Part shown: piece after piece, positions 1 through 8,878 of the stretch
Position numbering within the stretch: position 1 is the stretch's first letter
Layout: every line of letters begins with the position of its first letter
DNA from: Anaerolineales bacterium
GTDB lineage: Bacteria > Chloroflexota > Anaerolineae > Anaerolineales > UBA4823
Assembly (NCBI GenBank): GCA_020060465.1
Contig: JAGVAD010000030.1
Coordinates: 16,907 to 80,906, forward strand
DNA: 64,000 nucleotides
Direction of reading: 5' to 3'
Made by a program: the position numbers and the translations under genes
The notes under the pieces: model-generated
What the model was told of the DNA's origin: nothing
The model's input: only the letters and a program-made list of their open reading frames with translations
Database searches by the model: none

Positions 1-347
1 GGAGTGACATTTGCCTCTAACTGGACTGAGTTGCCCCCCTCTGGAGCGGGGGTGCACAAGGGCACGCCAGCCGTCGGCGAGGCGCTGTTGCAGATGGTCA
101 CCAGGATAGAACCATCCACTGAAGAATGAATATGAGCAGCGGTCACGGGGCTGGAAAGGTTGATCGCCCTTAATGTGACATGGATGCTGCCATCAATATT
201 TGTAGCAACAACTGAAGAACCTCTACCGCCGGTTGGACCCGACAACGACGCCCGAAACACCTTCTTGTTGGCCAGGGCTGCGGTTGGCAGGGCAAATATC
301 ATTGCCACAATCATCAAAACAAAGAGCAACCTGATCTTGCGTGTCAT
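1..347 (-). CDS. Exported CHRD-like domain protein (partial, 3' end outside window)
   Basis: The minus strand is open from an ATG at 347 to the window edge, giving about 115 residues. An AGGAGG-like ribosome site (complement of 353-360) lies six bases upstream. The N-terminus is a clear signal peptide: Arg/Lys start, hydrophobic stretch, then Ala-Leu-Ala near residue 26. The mature part has the pattern of CHRD domains (SGPT, GSIHVTLRAINLSSPVTAAHIH, then an acidic beta-rich stretch). CHRD domains are extracellular beta-rich modules of uncertain role. The domain assignment is from motif appearance only, and the C-terminus is not visible. Confidence 0.6.
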   Translation of the reverse strand, partial: MTRKIRLLFVLMIVAMIFALPTAALANKKVFRASLSGPTGGRGSSVVATNIDGSIHVTLRAINLSSPVTAAHIHSSVDGSILVTICNSASPTAGVPLCTPAPEGGNSVQLEANVT

Positions 348-438
348 AACCTAATCCTCCGTGATTACTGTCTGATTATAGAGAAATTCGATCTAATTTA
401 CAAAGTTTATTGTAACTACTTTAATCAAGAGAGTCAAA

Positions 439-472
439 TGAGAAAATCATCGAACATTGGACGATTTTCTCA
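439..472. repeat. Inverted repeat between the CHRD gene and pfk
   Basis: TGAGAAAATC (439-448) is repeated inverted as GATTTTCTCA (463-472) with a 14-base loop. There is no T-run, so it is not a standard intrinsic terminator. It lies upstream of the pfk promoter and may be an operator or a transcript-end hairpin. The rest of 348-513 shows nothing else recognisable. Confidence 0.4.
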
Positions 473-513
473 TACGCGCCTGGTTGCTCTTATTTTTGGC
501 GCGCCGATTTGAT

Positions 514-542
514 TTGACACCCCTTTCTCAGGCGGTTATACT
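514..542 (+). promoter_or_regulatory. Sigma70-type promoter of pfk
   Basis: TTGACA at 514-519 is separated by exactly 17 bases from TATACT at 537-542. The pfk start codon is about 40 bases further on, with AGGAG at 571-575. This is one of the best promoter matches in the window. Confidence 0.7.
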
Positions 543-583
543 AGCCGTCTGTATGGATTTTTCCTGCTACAGGAGCATGAATT

Positions 584-2833
584 ATGACGACACAATCAAC
601 CTCGCGCATCGGCATCTTGACCAGCGGAGGCGACGCTCAAGGAATGAACGCCGCCGTCCGCGCTGTGGTGCGGACTGCCCTGGACCGCGGCGTTGAAGTG
701 TATGCCATCTTTGAAGGCTATGAAGGCTTGGTGCAAGGCAGCGATTTTATTCGTCCGATGGATTGGGATTCCGTCGGCGGCATCATTCATCGCGGGGGAA
801 CTATCATCGGCACCGCCCGCAGCGAAGCGTTCCGCACCCGCGCCGGCCGCTTGCAGGCAGCTCGTAATCTCATCGAAAGGGATATTGACAGTCTGGTGAT
901 TATTGGCGGCGATGGCAGCCTCACCGGCGCGAATATCTTCCGTCAGGAGTGGAGCGGGCTGATCGCGGAACTGGTGGAAAAAGGCGAAATCACCCCGGAG
1001 AAAGCCCAGGCGCATCCCCATCTGCGTATTGTTGGCCTTGTAGGCTCCATTGACAACGATATGTTCGGCACCGACATGACAATTGGAGCCGACTCTGCCT
1101 TGCATCGCATCACCGAGGCCATTGACGCAATCAGCAGCACCGCCGCCAGCCACCAAAGGACCTTTGTCGTTAAAGTGATGGGGCGCAACTGCGGTTACCT
1201 GGCGTTGATGGGCGGTCTGGCCACCGGCGCAGATTGGGTGTTGATCCCTGAAAATCCTCCAGCGGTGGATAACTGGCGGGAGGTGATGTGCGCCCGTCTG
1301 AAAGCCGGACGGCAGGCCGGGCGGCGCGACTCGATCGTCGTGATTGCTGAGGGCGCCCGCGACCGGTATGGCAATTACATTGGCAGCACCGAGGTGGCGA
1401 ATACCCTGGAGAAAACCCTCGGCGAAGAAGTGCGTGTGACCGTGTTGGGGCATGTGCAGCGCGGCGGCGCACCCAGCGCGTTTGACCGCAACCTGGGCAC
1501 CTTACTGGGTCACGCGGCTGTTGAAACTCTACTCTCCGCGGATCCATTGAGCGAACCTCAATTGATCGGTTTGCGCGGCAACCGCATCACCCACTCGCCC
1601 CTGATGGAGTGCGTTGAAAAAACGCACGCTGTCGCTGAAGCAATCCAAAATCATGATTATGAAACAGCTATGAACCTGCGCGGCACCAGTTTTATCGAAG
1701 CCTTTCAGACGCTGCTCACCATGTTGCGCGTATTGCCGCATCCGCCTCAGGAGGGGCAAAGACGTCTGCGCCTGGCAGTTATTCACGCCGGAGCGCCGGC
1801 GCCCGGAATGAACGCAGCGGTGCGCGCCGCGGTGCGCATTGGGATAGACCGAGGGCATATCATGTTGGGTGTGCGGAATGGTTTCCCCGGTCTGGCGGAG
1901 GGCGCAATCCAGGAAATGGATTGGATGAGCGTCAACGGCTGGGCATCGCGCGGCGGCTGCGAGCTGGGCACAAGCCGCCGCGTCCCATCCGGCGCAGATT
2001 TTTACGCCATCGCCCGCGCCATCGAGGATCACCAAATTGAAGGGATATTGATGATTGGGGGATGGGCAGGTTACGAAACCGCTTACCAGATTCTCACTTT
2101 GCGGGACAATTATCCTGCCTTCAATATCCCAATTGTATGTCTTCCCGCCTCCATCAACAATAATCTTCCTGGCTCAGATCTCAGCATCGGCGCGGATACC
2201 GCGTTGAACAACATTGTCGAAGCGGTGGACAAGATTAAAGATTCCGCTGTCGCTCTGAGGCGAGTCTTCGTGGTAGAAGTGATGGGACGTCATTGCGGAT
2301 ACCTGGCGCTGATGAGCGGCTTAAGCACCGGTGCAGAGCGCGTTTACCTACACGAAGAAGGTGTAACCCTCAAAGATTTGCAAGCCGATGTGGAGGCATT
2401 AAACTACGGCTTCAAACACGGTAAACGTTTAGGGTTGATGATCCGCAACGAGAACGCCAACGATGTCTATGATACGCCTTTTATGTGCAAGCTCTTTGAA
2501 GAAGAGGGTCGCGACCTGTACGACGTGCGTCAATCCATCCTCGGTCACTTGCAACAAGGCGGTAATCCTTCGCCCTTCGACCGCATCCAGGCGACGCGTC
2601 TGGCAACGCGCTCTATCAATTATCTGATTGAACAGGTTGAATCCGGCAGCGGGCAAAGCGCGTTTATTGGGTTGCAAGGCAAAGAAATCAAATTCCATAA
2701 TCTGGAAGACTTTCCTCGAATGGTGGACTTGAAATTTCAACGCCCGAAACAGCAATGGTGGATGGATTTACGACCGATTGCACGCCTTCTGGCTCAGCCG
2801 GGTCCCAAAAACCAGTTCGAAACACGCCAGTAA
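584..2833 (+). CDS. pfkA: Tandem (two-domain) 6-phosphofructokinase
   Basis: ATP-dependent phosphorylation of fructose 6-phosphate is the expected activity. At 749 residues it is twice the usual bacterial length and holds two PFK domains (about 8-385 and 396-735). The first has the nucleotide loop GGDGS (108-112; Gly rather than Asp, which favours ATP over pyrophosphate), the catalytic SIDND (155-159), MGR (199-201) and GHVQRGG (289-295). In the second the matching positions read GGWAG (492-496) and SINNN (523-527), so the catalytic Asp is lost, while MGR (568-570) remains. This catalytic plus degenerate regulatory layout is the one known from fungal and animal PFK. Start ATG has AGGAG upstream; the promoter is at 514-542. 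Confidence 0.9.
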   Translation: MTTQSTSRIGILTSGGDAQGMNAAVRAVVRTALDRGVEVYAIFEGYEGLVQGSDFIRPMDWDSVGGIIHRGGTIIGTARSEAFRTRAGRLQAARNLIERDIDSLVIIGGDGSLTGANIFRQEWSGLIAELVEKGEITPEKAQAHPHLRIVGLVGSIDNDMFGTDMTIGADSALHRITEAIDAISSTAASHQRTFVVKVMGRNCGYLALMGGLATGADWVLIPENPPAVDNWREVMCARLKAGRQAGRRDSIVVIAEGARDRYGNYIGSTEVANTLEKTLGEEVRVTVLGHVQRGGAPSAFDRNLGTLLGHAAVETLLSADPLSEPQLIGLRGNRITHSPLMECVEKTHAVAEAIQNHDYETAMNLRGTSFIEAFQTLLTMLRVLPHPPQEGQRRLRLAVIHAGAPAPGMNAAVRAAVRIGIDRGHIMLGVRNGFPGLAEGAIQEMDWMSVNGWASRGGCELGTSRRVPSGADFYAIARAIEDHQIEGILMIGGWAGYETAYQILTLRDNYPAFNIPIVCLPASINNNLPGSDLSIGADTALNNIVEAVDKIKDSAVALRRVFVVEVMGRHCGYLALMSGLSTGAERVYLHEEGVTLKDLQADVEALNYGFKHGKRLGLMIRNENANDVYDTPFMCKLFEEEGRDLYDVRQSILGHLQQGGNPSPFDRIQATRLATRSINYLIEQVESGSGQSAFIGLQGKEIKFHNLEDFPRMVDLKFQRPKQQWWMDLRPIARLLAQPGPKNQFETRQ

Positions 2834-2890
2834 TGTGTACAATGGTCTTCGCGTGGAACCCACCTGAAGTTATTCCCGTCTAATCATACA

Positions 2891-4048
2891 ATGCGCCTCG
2901 TTCGAAAGACTGTTTTCGCCTTATTGATTCTTACGCTGGCAGCCGGTTCATTTGGCGCCGGTTATGTGTTCCGCTGGCGGCAAACACAAACGCGTTTGCC
3001 TCTTCTGGAGGAGGCTTATCAATTGCTCGCTGAGCATGGCCTCAAACCACTCCCTGCTGCGCCCGCCATGGAATATGGCATGATTCGCGGAATGCTTCAA
3101 GCCTATGATGATCCTTACACGACATTCCTCGAGCCGCCTCAAAACGAATTGGAAGGGAACCGTTTGGAAGGTCGCTATGGCGGCATTGGCGCCGATCTTG
3201 AGCAGGGCAGCGATGGTTTTTGGAGGTTGTTTCCCTTTCCAGACGGTCCCGCTCGAAAAGCCGGGGTGCTCGAAGGAGATCGCCTGCTGGCAGTGGATGA
3301 CCTACAGTTAACGCCCGAAACACCAGCCGACACTGTGCAAGCCGCCCTGCGCGGTCCAGTCGGAGAGAAGGCGCGCCTTGAGATAGGCCGTCCGCCCGAA
3401 TTCGCCCCCTTCGAGGTCATTGTTGAGTTTGCTGAATATCCCTTACCTTCTGTGACCTGGCGGCTGGCTACCGATGAACCACGCCTGGGTATCGCAAAAG
3501 TCAATCTGATCGCCGCCAGCACCGCAGAAGAAATTTTACACGCAATGCAGGATTTGACGCAACGCGGCGCAGTCTTTTATATCCTGGACTTGCGCGATAA
3601 CCCAGGCGGTTTGCTGGACGCTGGTGTCAATATCGCCAGATTGTTCTTGAAAGAGGGGATTGTGATGGAACAACAATACCGCGGCCAGGAGGTTCGCACT
3701 TATAGGGTAGAAAAACCTGGCCCTCTATCCGAAATCCCCTTAGCCGTGCTGATCAACCACGGCAGCGCCAGCGCAGCCGAAATTACCGCCGGCGCCTTAA
3801 AAGCTCAACACCGCGCTCCGTTGATTGGCGCGCCGAGCTATGGCAAAGATTCCATTCAACTGGTATTCACCTTGCAGGACGGCTCCAGCTTGCATGTCAC
3901 CTCCGCCCGCTGGTGGATTCCTGGGCTGCAACCCCCAATCGGCGAAGGTGGACTGCAGCCTGATATTCTTATCTCGGAGGAAGAGCTTCAGACGGGAGCA
4001 GATCCGTTTATGCAAGCCGCCCTGAGCTATTTCTTGAATACTCCTTAG
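2891..4048 (+). CDS. S41 family C-terminal processing peptidase (CtpA-like)
   Basis: A membrane-anchored serine protease of the tail-specific family, expected to act outside the membrane. Residues 7-24 form the N-terminal membrane anchor, about 95-185 a PDZ domain, and 190-380 the S41 catalytic core. The Ser-Lys dyad is visible: GSASAAE (291-297, nucleophile by alignment Ser294) and SYGKD with Lys319. Length (385 aa) is normal. It lies 57 bases after pfk and 6 bases before the LCP gene, so it probably belongs to an envelope-related operon with the latter. No strong ribosome site is seen before the ATG. The substrate is unknown. Confidence 0.87.
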   Translation: MRLVRKTVFALLILTLAAGSFGAGYVFRWRQTQTRLPLLEEAYQLLAEHGLKPLPAAPAMEYGMIRGMLQAYDDPYTTFLEPPQNELEGNRLEGRYGGIGADLEQGSDGFWRLFPFPDGPARKAGVLEGDRLLAVDDLQLTPETPADTVQAALRGPVGEKARLEIGRPPEFAPFEVIVEFAEYPLPSVTWRLATDEPRLGIAKVNLIAASTAEEILHAMQDLTQRGAVFYILDLRDNPGGLLDAGVNIARLFLKEGIVMEQQYRGQEVRTYRVEKPGPLSEIPLAVLINHGSASAAEITAGALKAQHRAPLIGAPSYGKDSIQLVFTLQDGSSLHVTSARWWIPGLQPPIGEGGLQPDILISEEELQTGADPFMQAALSYFLNTP

Positions 4049-4054
4049 AAACTT

Positions 4055-5140
4055 ATGTTTTCCAAATCCAATCCATCCGATCAAACACAACCCAGTCGCC
4101 CCAGGCCGCCAACGCCTGGAGGAACGTTTCCCCATGCGCCAAATAATCTACCACCAGGAGGCCAGCCGACGTTCCAGCAGCCGTTGCGCCCGCCATCTCC
4201 ACCAGCACCTGCGGGCGGAACGTATGTTCCACAACCACCACCTCCTCAACCCTCTCGTCCTGCGCCTGTTAAATACCCGGCAAGGCGTCAACGAATCCAG
4301 CCAAAACACCGCAGCCCCATCAGCCCCGGTTGTATCCTGCCGCTACTGGCGTTGATCGCCTTGCTTCTGCCTGTTGGGATGTATTTGCTCGCGCCGGCGC
4401 GCACCAACCTCCTGTTGATTGGCATTGATTATGTAGATCCCGGCAGCAGCCTGGCGCGCAGCGATACGATTATGCTGGCCACCATTGTCCCGCTAAAACC
4501 ATATATCGGGCTACTCTCCATCCCGCGTGATTTATGGGTAACCATCCCCGGCTATGGCGAAAACCGCATCAACACGGCGCACTTTTTCGCAGAAGGAGAG
4601 AAACCCGGCAGCGGGCCGCAAGCTCTGCGGAAAACCATTGCCTTGAACTTCGGCGTTGACGCACCTTATTACGTGCGGATTCGTTTCGAAGGCTTTCGCG
4701 AAATCGTAGATGCTATGGGAGGAGTGGATATTGTTCTCAACGAAACCACCGCCGGCTACCCGCCAGGAAAACACCATCTCAACGGACAGAAAGCATTGGC
4801 ATTCGTACGACATCGCGCCGATTCGGACGACTTCTTTCGCATGGCGCATGGGCAATTGATGATCAAGGCCCTATTCAAAAACCTGCTCAGCCCCACGAAA
4901 TGGCCGCGTCTGCCCGCGGTTCTCCGCGCATTCTTTCATTCGGTTGACACGAACCTTCCTGTTTGGCTGTGGCCGCGCATTGGATTTGCCCTTCTGCGCG
5001 CCGGCCCGGATGGAATAGACAGTCACGTTATCAGTCGTGAGATGACCACTCCTTTTATAACCTCAGAAGGCGCTAACGTACTGGCTCCCAAATGGCCGCA
5101 GATACATCAACTGGTTCAACAGATTTTCCAAAATTATTGA
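4055..5140 (+). CDS. LytR-CpsA-Psr (LCP) family protein
   Basis: LCP enzymes transfer undecaprenyl-linked glycopolymers to the cell wall or another acceptor. About 90 N-terminal residues are Pro/Thr/Gln-rich and presumably cytoplasmic, followed by one membrane helix (about 93-112) and the extracytoplasmic LCP domain. Landmarks are RSDTIML, SIPRDLWV, RINTAHFFAEG, GGVDIVLNE and FVRHRADSDDF, all standard for the family. It starts 6 bases after the protease gene. In a phylum often described as monoderm with an unusual envelope, the glycopolymer substrate cannot be named from sequence. Confidence 0.85.
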   Translation: MFSKSNPSDQTQPSRPRPPTPGGTFPHAPNNLPPGGQPTFQQPLRPPSPPAPAGGTYVPQPPPPQPSRPAPVKYPARRQRIQPKHRSPISPGCILPLLALIALLLPVGMYLLAPARTNLLLIGIDYVDPGSSLARSDTIMLATIVPLKPYIGLLSIPRDLWVTIPGYGENRINTAHFFAEGEKPGSGPQALRKTIALNFGVDAPYYVRIRFEGFREIVDAMGGVDIVLNETTAGYPPGKHHLNGQKALAFVRHRADSDDFFRMAHGQLMIKALFKNLLSPTKWPRLPAVLRAFFHSVDTNLPVWLWPRIGFALLRAGPDGIDSHVISREMTTPFITSEGANVLAPKWPQIHQLVQQIFQNY

Positions 5141-5217
5141 TATTCACCACTAGCAACAAAATTCGATCTCTCGAAATTATTGCGCGGCGCGTCATTACGT
5201 ATGTTAAAATAAGACGA

Positions 5218-5682
5218 ATGGAATCGAACATTAAGGTTGTTGCAACCAATCGAAAAGCCAGCCACGAGTATTTTCTTTTGGAGCGACTCGAAGCCGGCAT
5301 TGCGCTGCAAGGCAGCGAAATTAAATCCATCCGTGCAGGGCAGATCAGTCTGGCAGAGGCTTATGTGCGAGTAGATGGGCGCGAAGCCTGGTTGGAGGAT
5401 GCGCATATCGCCCCTTATGAACAGGCCGGGCGTTATAACCATGAACCACGCCGCCCGCGACGTTTGTTACTGCATCGCAAAGAGATCCGCCAGCTCTGGG
5501 ATCAGGTGCGGCAAAAGGGCGTCACCATCGTACCCGTGCGCGTCTATTTGAAAAACGGACGGGCAAAGGTCGAAATTGCAGTAGCGAAAGGCAAAAAACT
5601 ATATGATAAACGGGAAGCCATCGCGAAACGGGATGTCCAGCGTGAAATGGAAAGAGAATTTCAGCGGCGAGCGGATCGCTAA
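5218..5682 (+). CDS. smpB: SsrA-binding protein SmpB
   Basis: SmpB binds tmRNA and is needed for trans-translation, the rescue of stalled ribosomes. The 154-aa product shows NRKASHEYFLLE, the GIALQGSEIKSIR core, YLKNGRAKVEIAVAKGKKLYDKRE and the basic C-terminal tail. The frame is open further upstream to 5092, but family comparison places the start at the ATG at 5218. A TAAAAT element lies just upstream, so the message may be nearly leaderless. No tmRNA gene was recognised nearby. Confidence 0.93.
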   Translation: MESNIKVVATNRKASHEYFLLERLEAGIALQGSEIKSIRAGQISLAEAYVRVDGREAWLEDAHIAPYEQAGRYNHEPRRPRRLLLHRKEIRQLWDQVRQKGVTIVPVRVYLKNGRAKVEIAVAKGKKLYDKREAIAKRDVQREMEREFQRRADR

Positions 5683-5803
5683 TTCGGACGGCTCCACACC
5701 GTTTCGGCAGAAAGGAGCCTCCATAATATCTGTTTGCGTTTCTGGGCAATCCACAACGGATTGCTCGCTTTTTCAACTATAGACGTCGCAATGGAGAAAG
5801 ATC

Positions 5804-6511
5804 ATGTTAGGCAATGATCTTTTGGCGCTGACGCTCACATTTGCAACCTCACTGGTTTGGCTGCGTCTGAACGACTTTTTCGCCCACCGTGGCTGGGTTA
5901 ACAGCGCCCTTAGCCGCAAAATCATCCATATCGGCACAGGACCGCTGTTCGTCCTGTGTTGGTTGCTTTTCCACAACCTGCCAGCTTCGCGTTTCCTGGC
6001 AGCTCTGGTTCCTCTCGCCATCACCCTGCAATTCGTTTTCGTCGGTCTGGGGATCATCCAGGATCAAGCAGCGGTGGCTGCCATGTCACGGACTGGGGAT
6101 CGGCGGGAAATTTTACGCGGCCCCTTGTACTATGGCATTGTATTCGTCGTGCTGACCATTCTCTATTGGCGCAATTCGCCCATTGGCATCGTCGCCCTGA
6201 TGCTGGTTTGTGGTGGAGATGGTTTGGCGGATATTTTGGGCCGTCGCTTTGGCATCAGAAAGCTTCCCTGGAGCTCCCAAAAAACCTGGATGGGAAGTCT
6301 GGGATTTTTCATCGGTGGGTTTGTCCTCACAACAATCGTCATCGAAGTGTTTGTACTGGCTAGGGTCTTCCCGGCGCCGATTACAGACTATCTTATTCCC
6401 ATCGGCGCGATCACCCTGATTGTCGCTTTCGTTGAGGCGATTTCTCCACCGGATATAGACAACCTCACCATAGCCCTTACAGCGGCATTGTTGGGACATT
6501 TTTGGTGGTAA
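5804..6511 (+). CDS. Phytol kinase / dolichol kinase-like CTP transferase (VTE5/SEC59 family)
   Basis: An integral membrane protein of 235 aa with about seven hydrophobic helices. Family signatures are RKIIHIGTGPLF, CGGDGLADILGRRFG, the SSQKTWMGSLGFF segment and the C-terminal acidic EAISPPDIDNLT motif. Members use CTP to phosphorylate prenyl alcohols such as phytol, farnesol or dolichol. Plausible roles are salvage of phytol-like alcohols or polyprenol phosphate supply. GGAGAAA precedes the ATG. It lies between smpB and erpA without obvious functional linkage. Confidence 0.75.
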   Translation: MLGNDLLALTLTFATSLVWLRLNDFFAHRGWVNSALSRKIIHIGTGPLFVLCWLLFHNLPASRFLAALVPLAITLQFVFVGLGIIQDQAAVAAMSRTGDRREILRGPLYYGIVFVVLTILYWRNSPIGIVALMLVCGGDGLADILGRRFGIRKLPWSSQKTWMGSLGFFIGGFVLTTIVIEVFVLARVFPAPITDYLIPIGAITLIVAFVEAISPPDIDNLTIALTAALLGHFWW

Positions 6512-6543
6512 CGATAGCCCAATTTATGCGCCCATATCAGAAT

Positions 6544-6572
6544 TTGACGCCTGCTAAAGATTATGATAAACT
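6544..6572 (+). promoter_or_regulatory. Probable promoter of erpA
   Basis: TTGACG (6544-6549), 17-base spacer, TAAACT (6567-6572). It lies in the gap between the kinase-like gene and erpA, about 50 bases upstream of the erpA start. Confidence 0.45.
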
Positions 6573-6624
6573 CTGTCCTGTTCTAAGAAGTCGTTATTCA
6601 AACCCTTACAGAGAGGTGAACATC

Positions 6625-7014
6625 ATGTTGGCAGATCAAACTCAAACAGAATTGATTACATTAACTCCTGCGGCTGTAGAAGCGGTGCGCGATTTGTTGC
6701 AAAAACGCAATCTGGAAGGATATGCGTTGCGGGTATTTGTATCCGGCGGCGGTTGCTCTGGTTTTCAATATGGCATGGCATTAGAAGGTAACATTCGCGA
6801 ACAGGATCTGACCGCAGAATTTGACGGCGTAAAAGTAGTGGTGGACGAAATCTCAATTGACTATTTGCGCGGCGCGACGGTGGATTATATTGAGAGCGTG
6901 ATGGGCAGCGGGTTTAAAATCGAGAATCCCAATGCAGTTGCTTCCTGCGGCTGCGGTAGCTCATTCCGCACCAAAGATTCTTCCGCAAGCGAGGGCGGTT
7001 GCAATTGTCATTGA
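6625..7014 (+). CDS. erpA: A-type iron-sulfur carrier (IscA/ErpA/HesB family)
   Basis: A 129-aa scaffold or carrier that inserts Fe-S clusters into apoproteins. The three ligand cysteines are in place: GGGCSGFQYGM and the CGC of SCGCGSSF. It ends in an additional GGCNCH tail. The ATG at 6625 has GAGAGGTGA upstream and gives the usual family length; the upstream open frame is not coding. A single-gene unit with its own promoter. The window holds many Fe-S proteins (Hdr, Mvh, molybdenum hydroxylase) that such a carrier could serve. Confidence 0.9.
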   Translation: MLADQTQTELITLTPAAVEAVRDLLQKRNLEGYALRVFVSGGGCSGFQYGMALEGNIREQDLTAEFDGVKVVVDEISIDYLRGATVDYIESVMGSGFKIENPNAVASCGCGSSFRTKDSSASEGGCNCH

Positions 7015-7090
7015 TGATCCTGACAACAGGGGGCGACTAAAAGGAATAGTAACAATTGATTATTTCCTGGCGACCTGGCAGTTTGCAAAA

Positions 7091-7166
7091 TGTCATTGCG
7101 AAGGAGCGCAGCGACTGAAGCAATCCCCTGCCAAAGTCGTTCTCTAGTTGCCGGAAGATTGCTTCC
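7091..7166. repeat. Intergenic palindromic repeat (TGTCATTGCGA type)
   Basis: The element begins TGTCATTGCGAAGGAGCGCA and contains GAAGCAATC (7117-7125) with its inverted copy GATTGCTTC (7158-7166). Repeats with this sequence start are known to be dispersed in many bacterial genomes. It fills most of the gap between erpA and the SH3 gene; only one copy was seen in this window. Confidence 0.5.
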
Positions 7167-7246
7167 GGGCAAGAAACACGAGACCATTATTCAGCCGTTT
7201 CGTGCTTCTTTATTATTGCGCGAAAATAATCGCGATAAATCCCCGT

Positions 7247-7906
7247 TCAACGGCCACTCAAGAACGAAATCAGCATACCAACAATCCCAACAATCGCCAG
7301 ACCGATAATAATCAACCCCATCGGCACTCGGCCTGAGGAAGCAATGGGAGCATCCGCTGGCAAGGTTGGGGTGACAAAAGACGCTGGCTCAGTAAACGTA
7401 GGCAATCGAGTTGGTGGAATCTCCACCAAAAACTGCGCGGCCAGGGTTGGATCAATCGTGGCTGTGATCTGTCGAGTAGGAGTAGGCGGCGGCTCCACCA
7501 CCGGTAAATTACCCTTGACCAGCACCAGATCGCTATACACCCAGGCGACCCCACCGGGAACACCGGGATAGGCTACCTGGATCCAATCGCCGCCAGGGGA
7601 GCGGCCTAAAGCCGGCGCTTGTTGCCCGGAAACCAATATCCCCACAATTTCATACGCAACCGTCGAAGGCCCTGCACGTAGATTAACATAACCTTGTTCA
7701 TTATCAAGGACGGTGATGATTGCCCTGACCGGCGTACCCGTAACCGTGGGTATTGATCCGGTGGGTATTTGCGCTGGATCGCTTGCATAACCGGTCATCG
7801 GCAACCACAACAAAGCCATTGCAGTGACTATGGCTACGACAAGCGCTAACCGTTTTTGGGAAGACCATTGCATCATTAACATGTGAATATCCAAAAATTT
7901 GATCAT
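7247..7906 (-). CDS. Exported SH3-domain protein with C-terminal membrane anchor
   Basis: About 219 aa. A signal peptide or N-terminal anchor (KRLALVVAIVTAMALLWLPM) is followed by a bacterial SH3-like domain (YVNLRAGPSTVAYEIVGIL to WIQVAYPGVPGGVAWVYSDLV), a Pro/Thr-rich spacer and a C-terminal transmembrane helix (GLIIIGLAIVGIVGMLISFL). SH3b domains usually bind cell-wall or other extracellular ligands. Several ATGs are possible between 7906 and 7873, and no strong ribosome site decides between them. It diverges from the zinc-ribbon gene, and the shared gap holds the palindrome GATTATAATC, which could serve as a -10 element both ways. Confidence 0.65.
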   Translation of the reverse strand: MIKFLDIHMLMMQWSSQKRLALVVAIVTAMALLWLPMTGYASDPAQIPTGSIPTVTGTPVRAIITVLDNEQGYVNLRAGPSTVAYEIVGILVSGQQAPALGRSPGGDWIQVAYPGVPGGVAWVYSDLVLVKGNLPVVEPPPTPTRQITATIDPTLAAQFLVEIPPTRLPTFTEPASFVTPTLPADAPIASSGRVPMGLIIIGLAIVGIVGMLISFLSGR

Positions 7907-7961
7907 CTTTCGAAACAACAGCGATTATAATCTACTCAACCAGCAGTATGAGGCGTAAGCA

Positions 7962-8549
7962 ATGACGGAACAGCGCATTTTTCATGGAGAAATCAGCCCT
8001 GGAGACATCGCCCGGGCGTTATATGCCGAATTCCATCGCGGAAATTATCAGGTTCAGCAATTCGGCGACTCGGAAGAAGTGGCAGTACAAATTGCCAGCC
8101 GCCAGTTCACTCGATCTGGCGGAAAAACCGCCTTGACCATCGCGCTGCGTAAAGTGGAAGATGGCGTGGCGGTCCAAATTGGAGAGCAAAACTGGCTTGG
8201 CGTAGCCGCCAGCCTTGGCCAGACGGTGCTGGAAACCATGCGCAACCCATGGGGGCTATTAGGACGATTGGACGACCTGGCACAGGATGTTGAAAGTTTA
8301 CAGCTCACCGATAAAGTCTGGATGACCATCGAAAACGTTGCTCGCGGCATGGGAGCAACCTTCGAGATCTCGGAAAGACTGCGCCGATTGGTCTGCGAAT
8401 ATTGCCTGACGGCCAATCCGGTTGGAGAAGCCTCCTGCCTGGCTTGCGGCGCCCCATTAGGGCGCGTCCAACCGCGCACATGCAAAAACTGCGGTTTCGT
8501 AATCCGCTCAAACGAAAGCATTTGCCCGAATTGCAGTCGCCCATTATAG
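7962..8549 (+). CDS. Uncharacterised protein with C-terminal double zinc ribbon
   Basis: 195 aa. The N-terminal 140 residues form an alpha/beta region without a recognised fold (FHRGNYQVQQFGD, QFTRSGGKTALTIALRKVEDG). Two zinc-ribbon pairs follow: CEYC and CLAC (about 147-163), then CKNC and CPNC (about 174-191). Such tails occur in many uncharacterised bacterial proteins and suggest protein or nucleic-acid contact. No function can be assigned. GAGGCG precedes the ATG. Confidence 0.6.
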   Translation: MTEQRIFHGEISPGDIARALYAEFHRGNYQVQQFGDSEEVAVQIASRQFTRSGGKTALTIALRKVEDGVAVQIGEQNWLGVAASLGQTVLETMRNPWGLLGRLDDLAQDVESLQLTDKVWMTIENVARGMGATFEISERLRRLVCEYCLTANPVGEASCLACGAPLGRVQPRTCKNCGFVIRSNESICPNCSRPL

Positions 8550-8554
8550 TCTCC

Positions 8555-8735
8555 CTCTTGAGCGTTGGTGATTGAATCTCAGCATGGGGTTGTCAAGAAC
8601 AACAATTCGCCCCAAAAGATGAAAATGTCGCCACCGCGCTCACAGAGAGTTTATTTTCAAAGCAGGCCTGGAGTACACGGAGATTTTTTTAACCCTTCTC
8701 TGTGCGCTCTGTGGCTTAGTTACAAATCCTATCGT
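8555..8735 (+). repeat. Dispersed intergenic repeat, copy A
   Basis: The stretch starting GAGCGTTGGTGATTGAATCTCA, with GTTGTCAAGAACAAC and CTCACAGAGAG downstream, is closely related to 20105-20205 and 31485-31585, both in the opposite orientation. It occupies most of the 330-base gap between the zinc-ribbon gene and the next gene. No open reading frame with coding character was found in it. Confidence 0.6.
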
Positions 8736-8835
8736 TCCTCAACACCGAATAGGGAGACGGTCCTATAATAAAAGCCGCACAAAATGACGCCCGGCGCGCT
8801 TCGAGAAACTCTGCACCGCCTGAAGCATCAGAATC

Positions 8836-8864
8836 AAAAAAAAACCCCTGGCAAAAGTCAGGGG
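8836..8864 (-). terminator. Intrinsic terminator of the helical-repeat gene
   Basis: Read on the minus strand: CCCCTG, loop ACTTTTGC, CAGGGG, then a run of nine T. It lies just after the stop codon of the 8879-9565 gene. Confidence 0.75.
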
Positions 8865-8878
8865 CAAACTTCATTTGC

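Noticed and set aside
596..1547. Long minus-strand open frames opposite pfk
   Set aside because: They lack family motifs and ribosome sites; the plus-strand PFK motifs are unambiguous.
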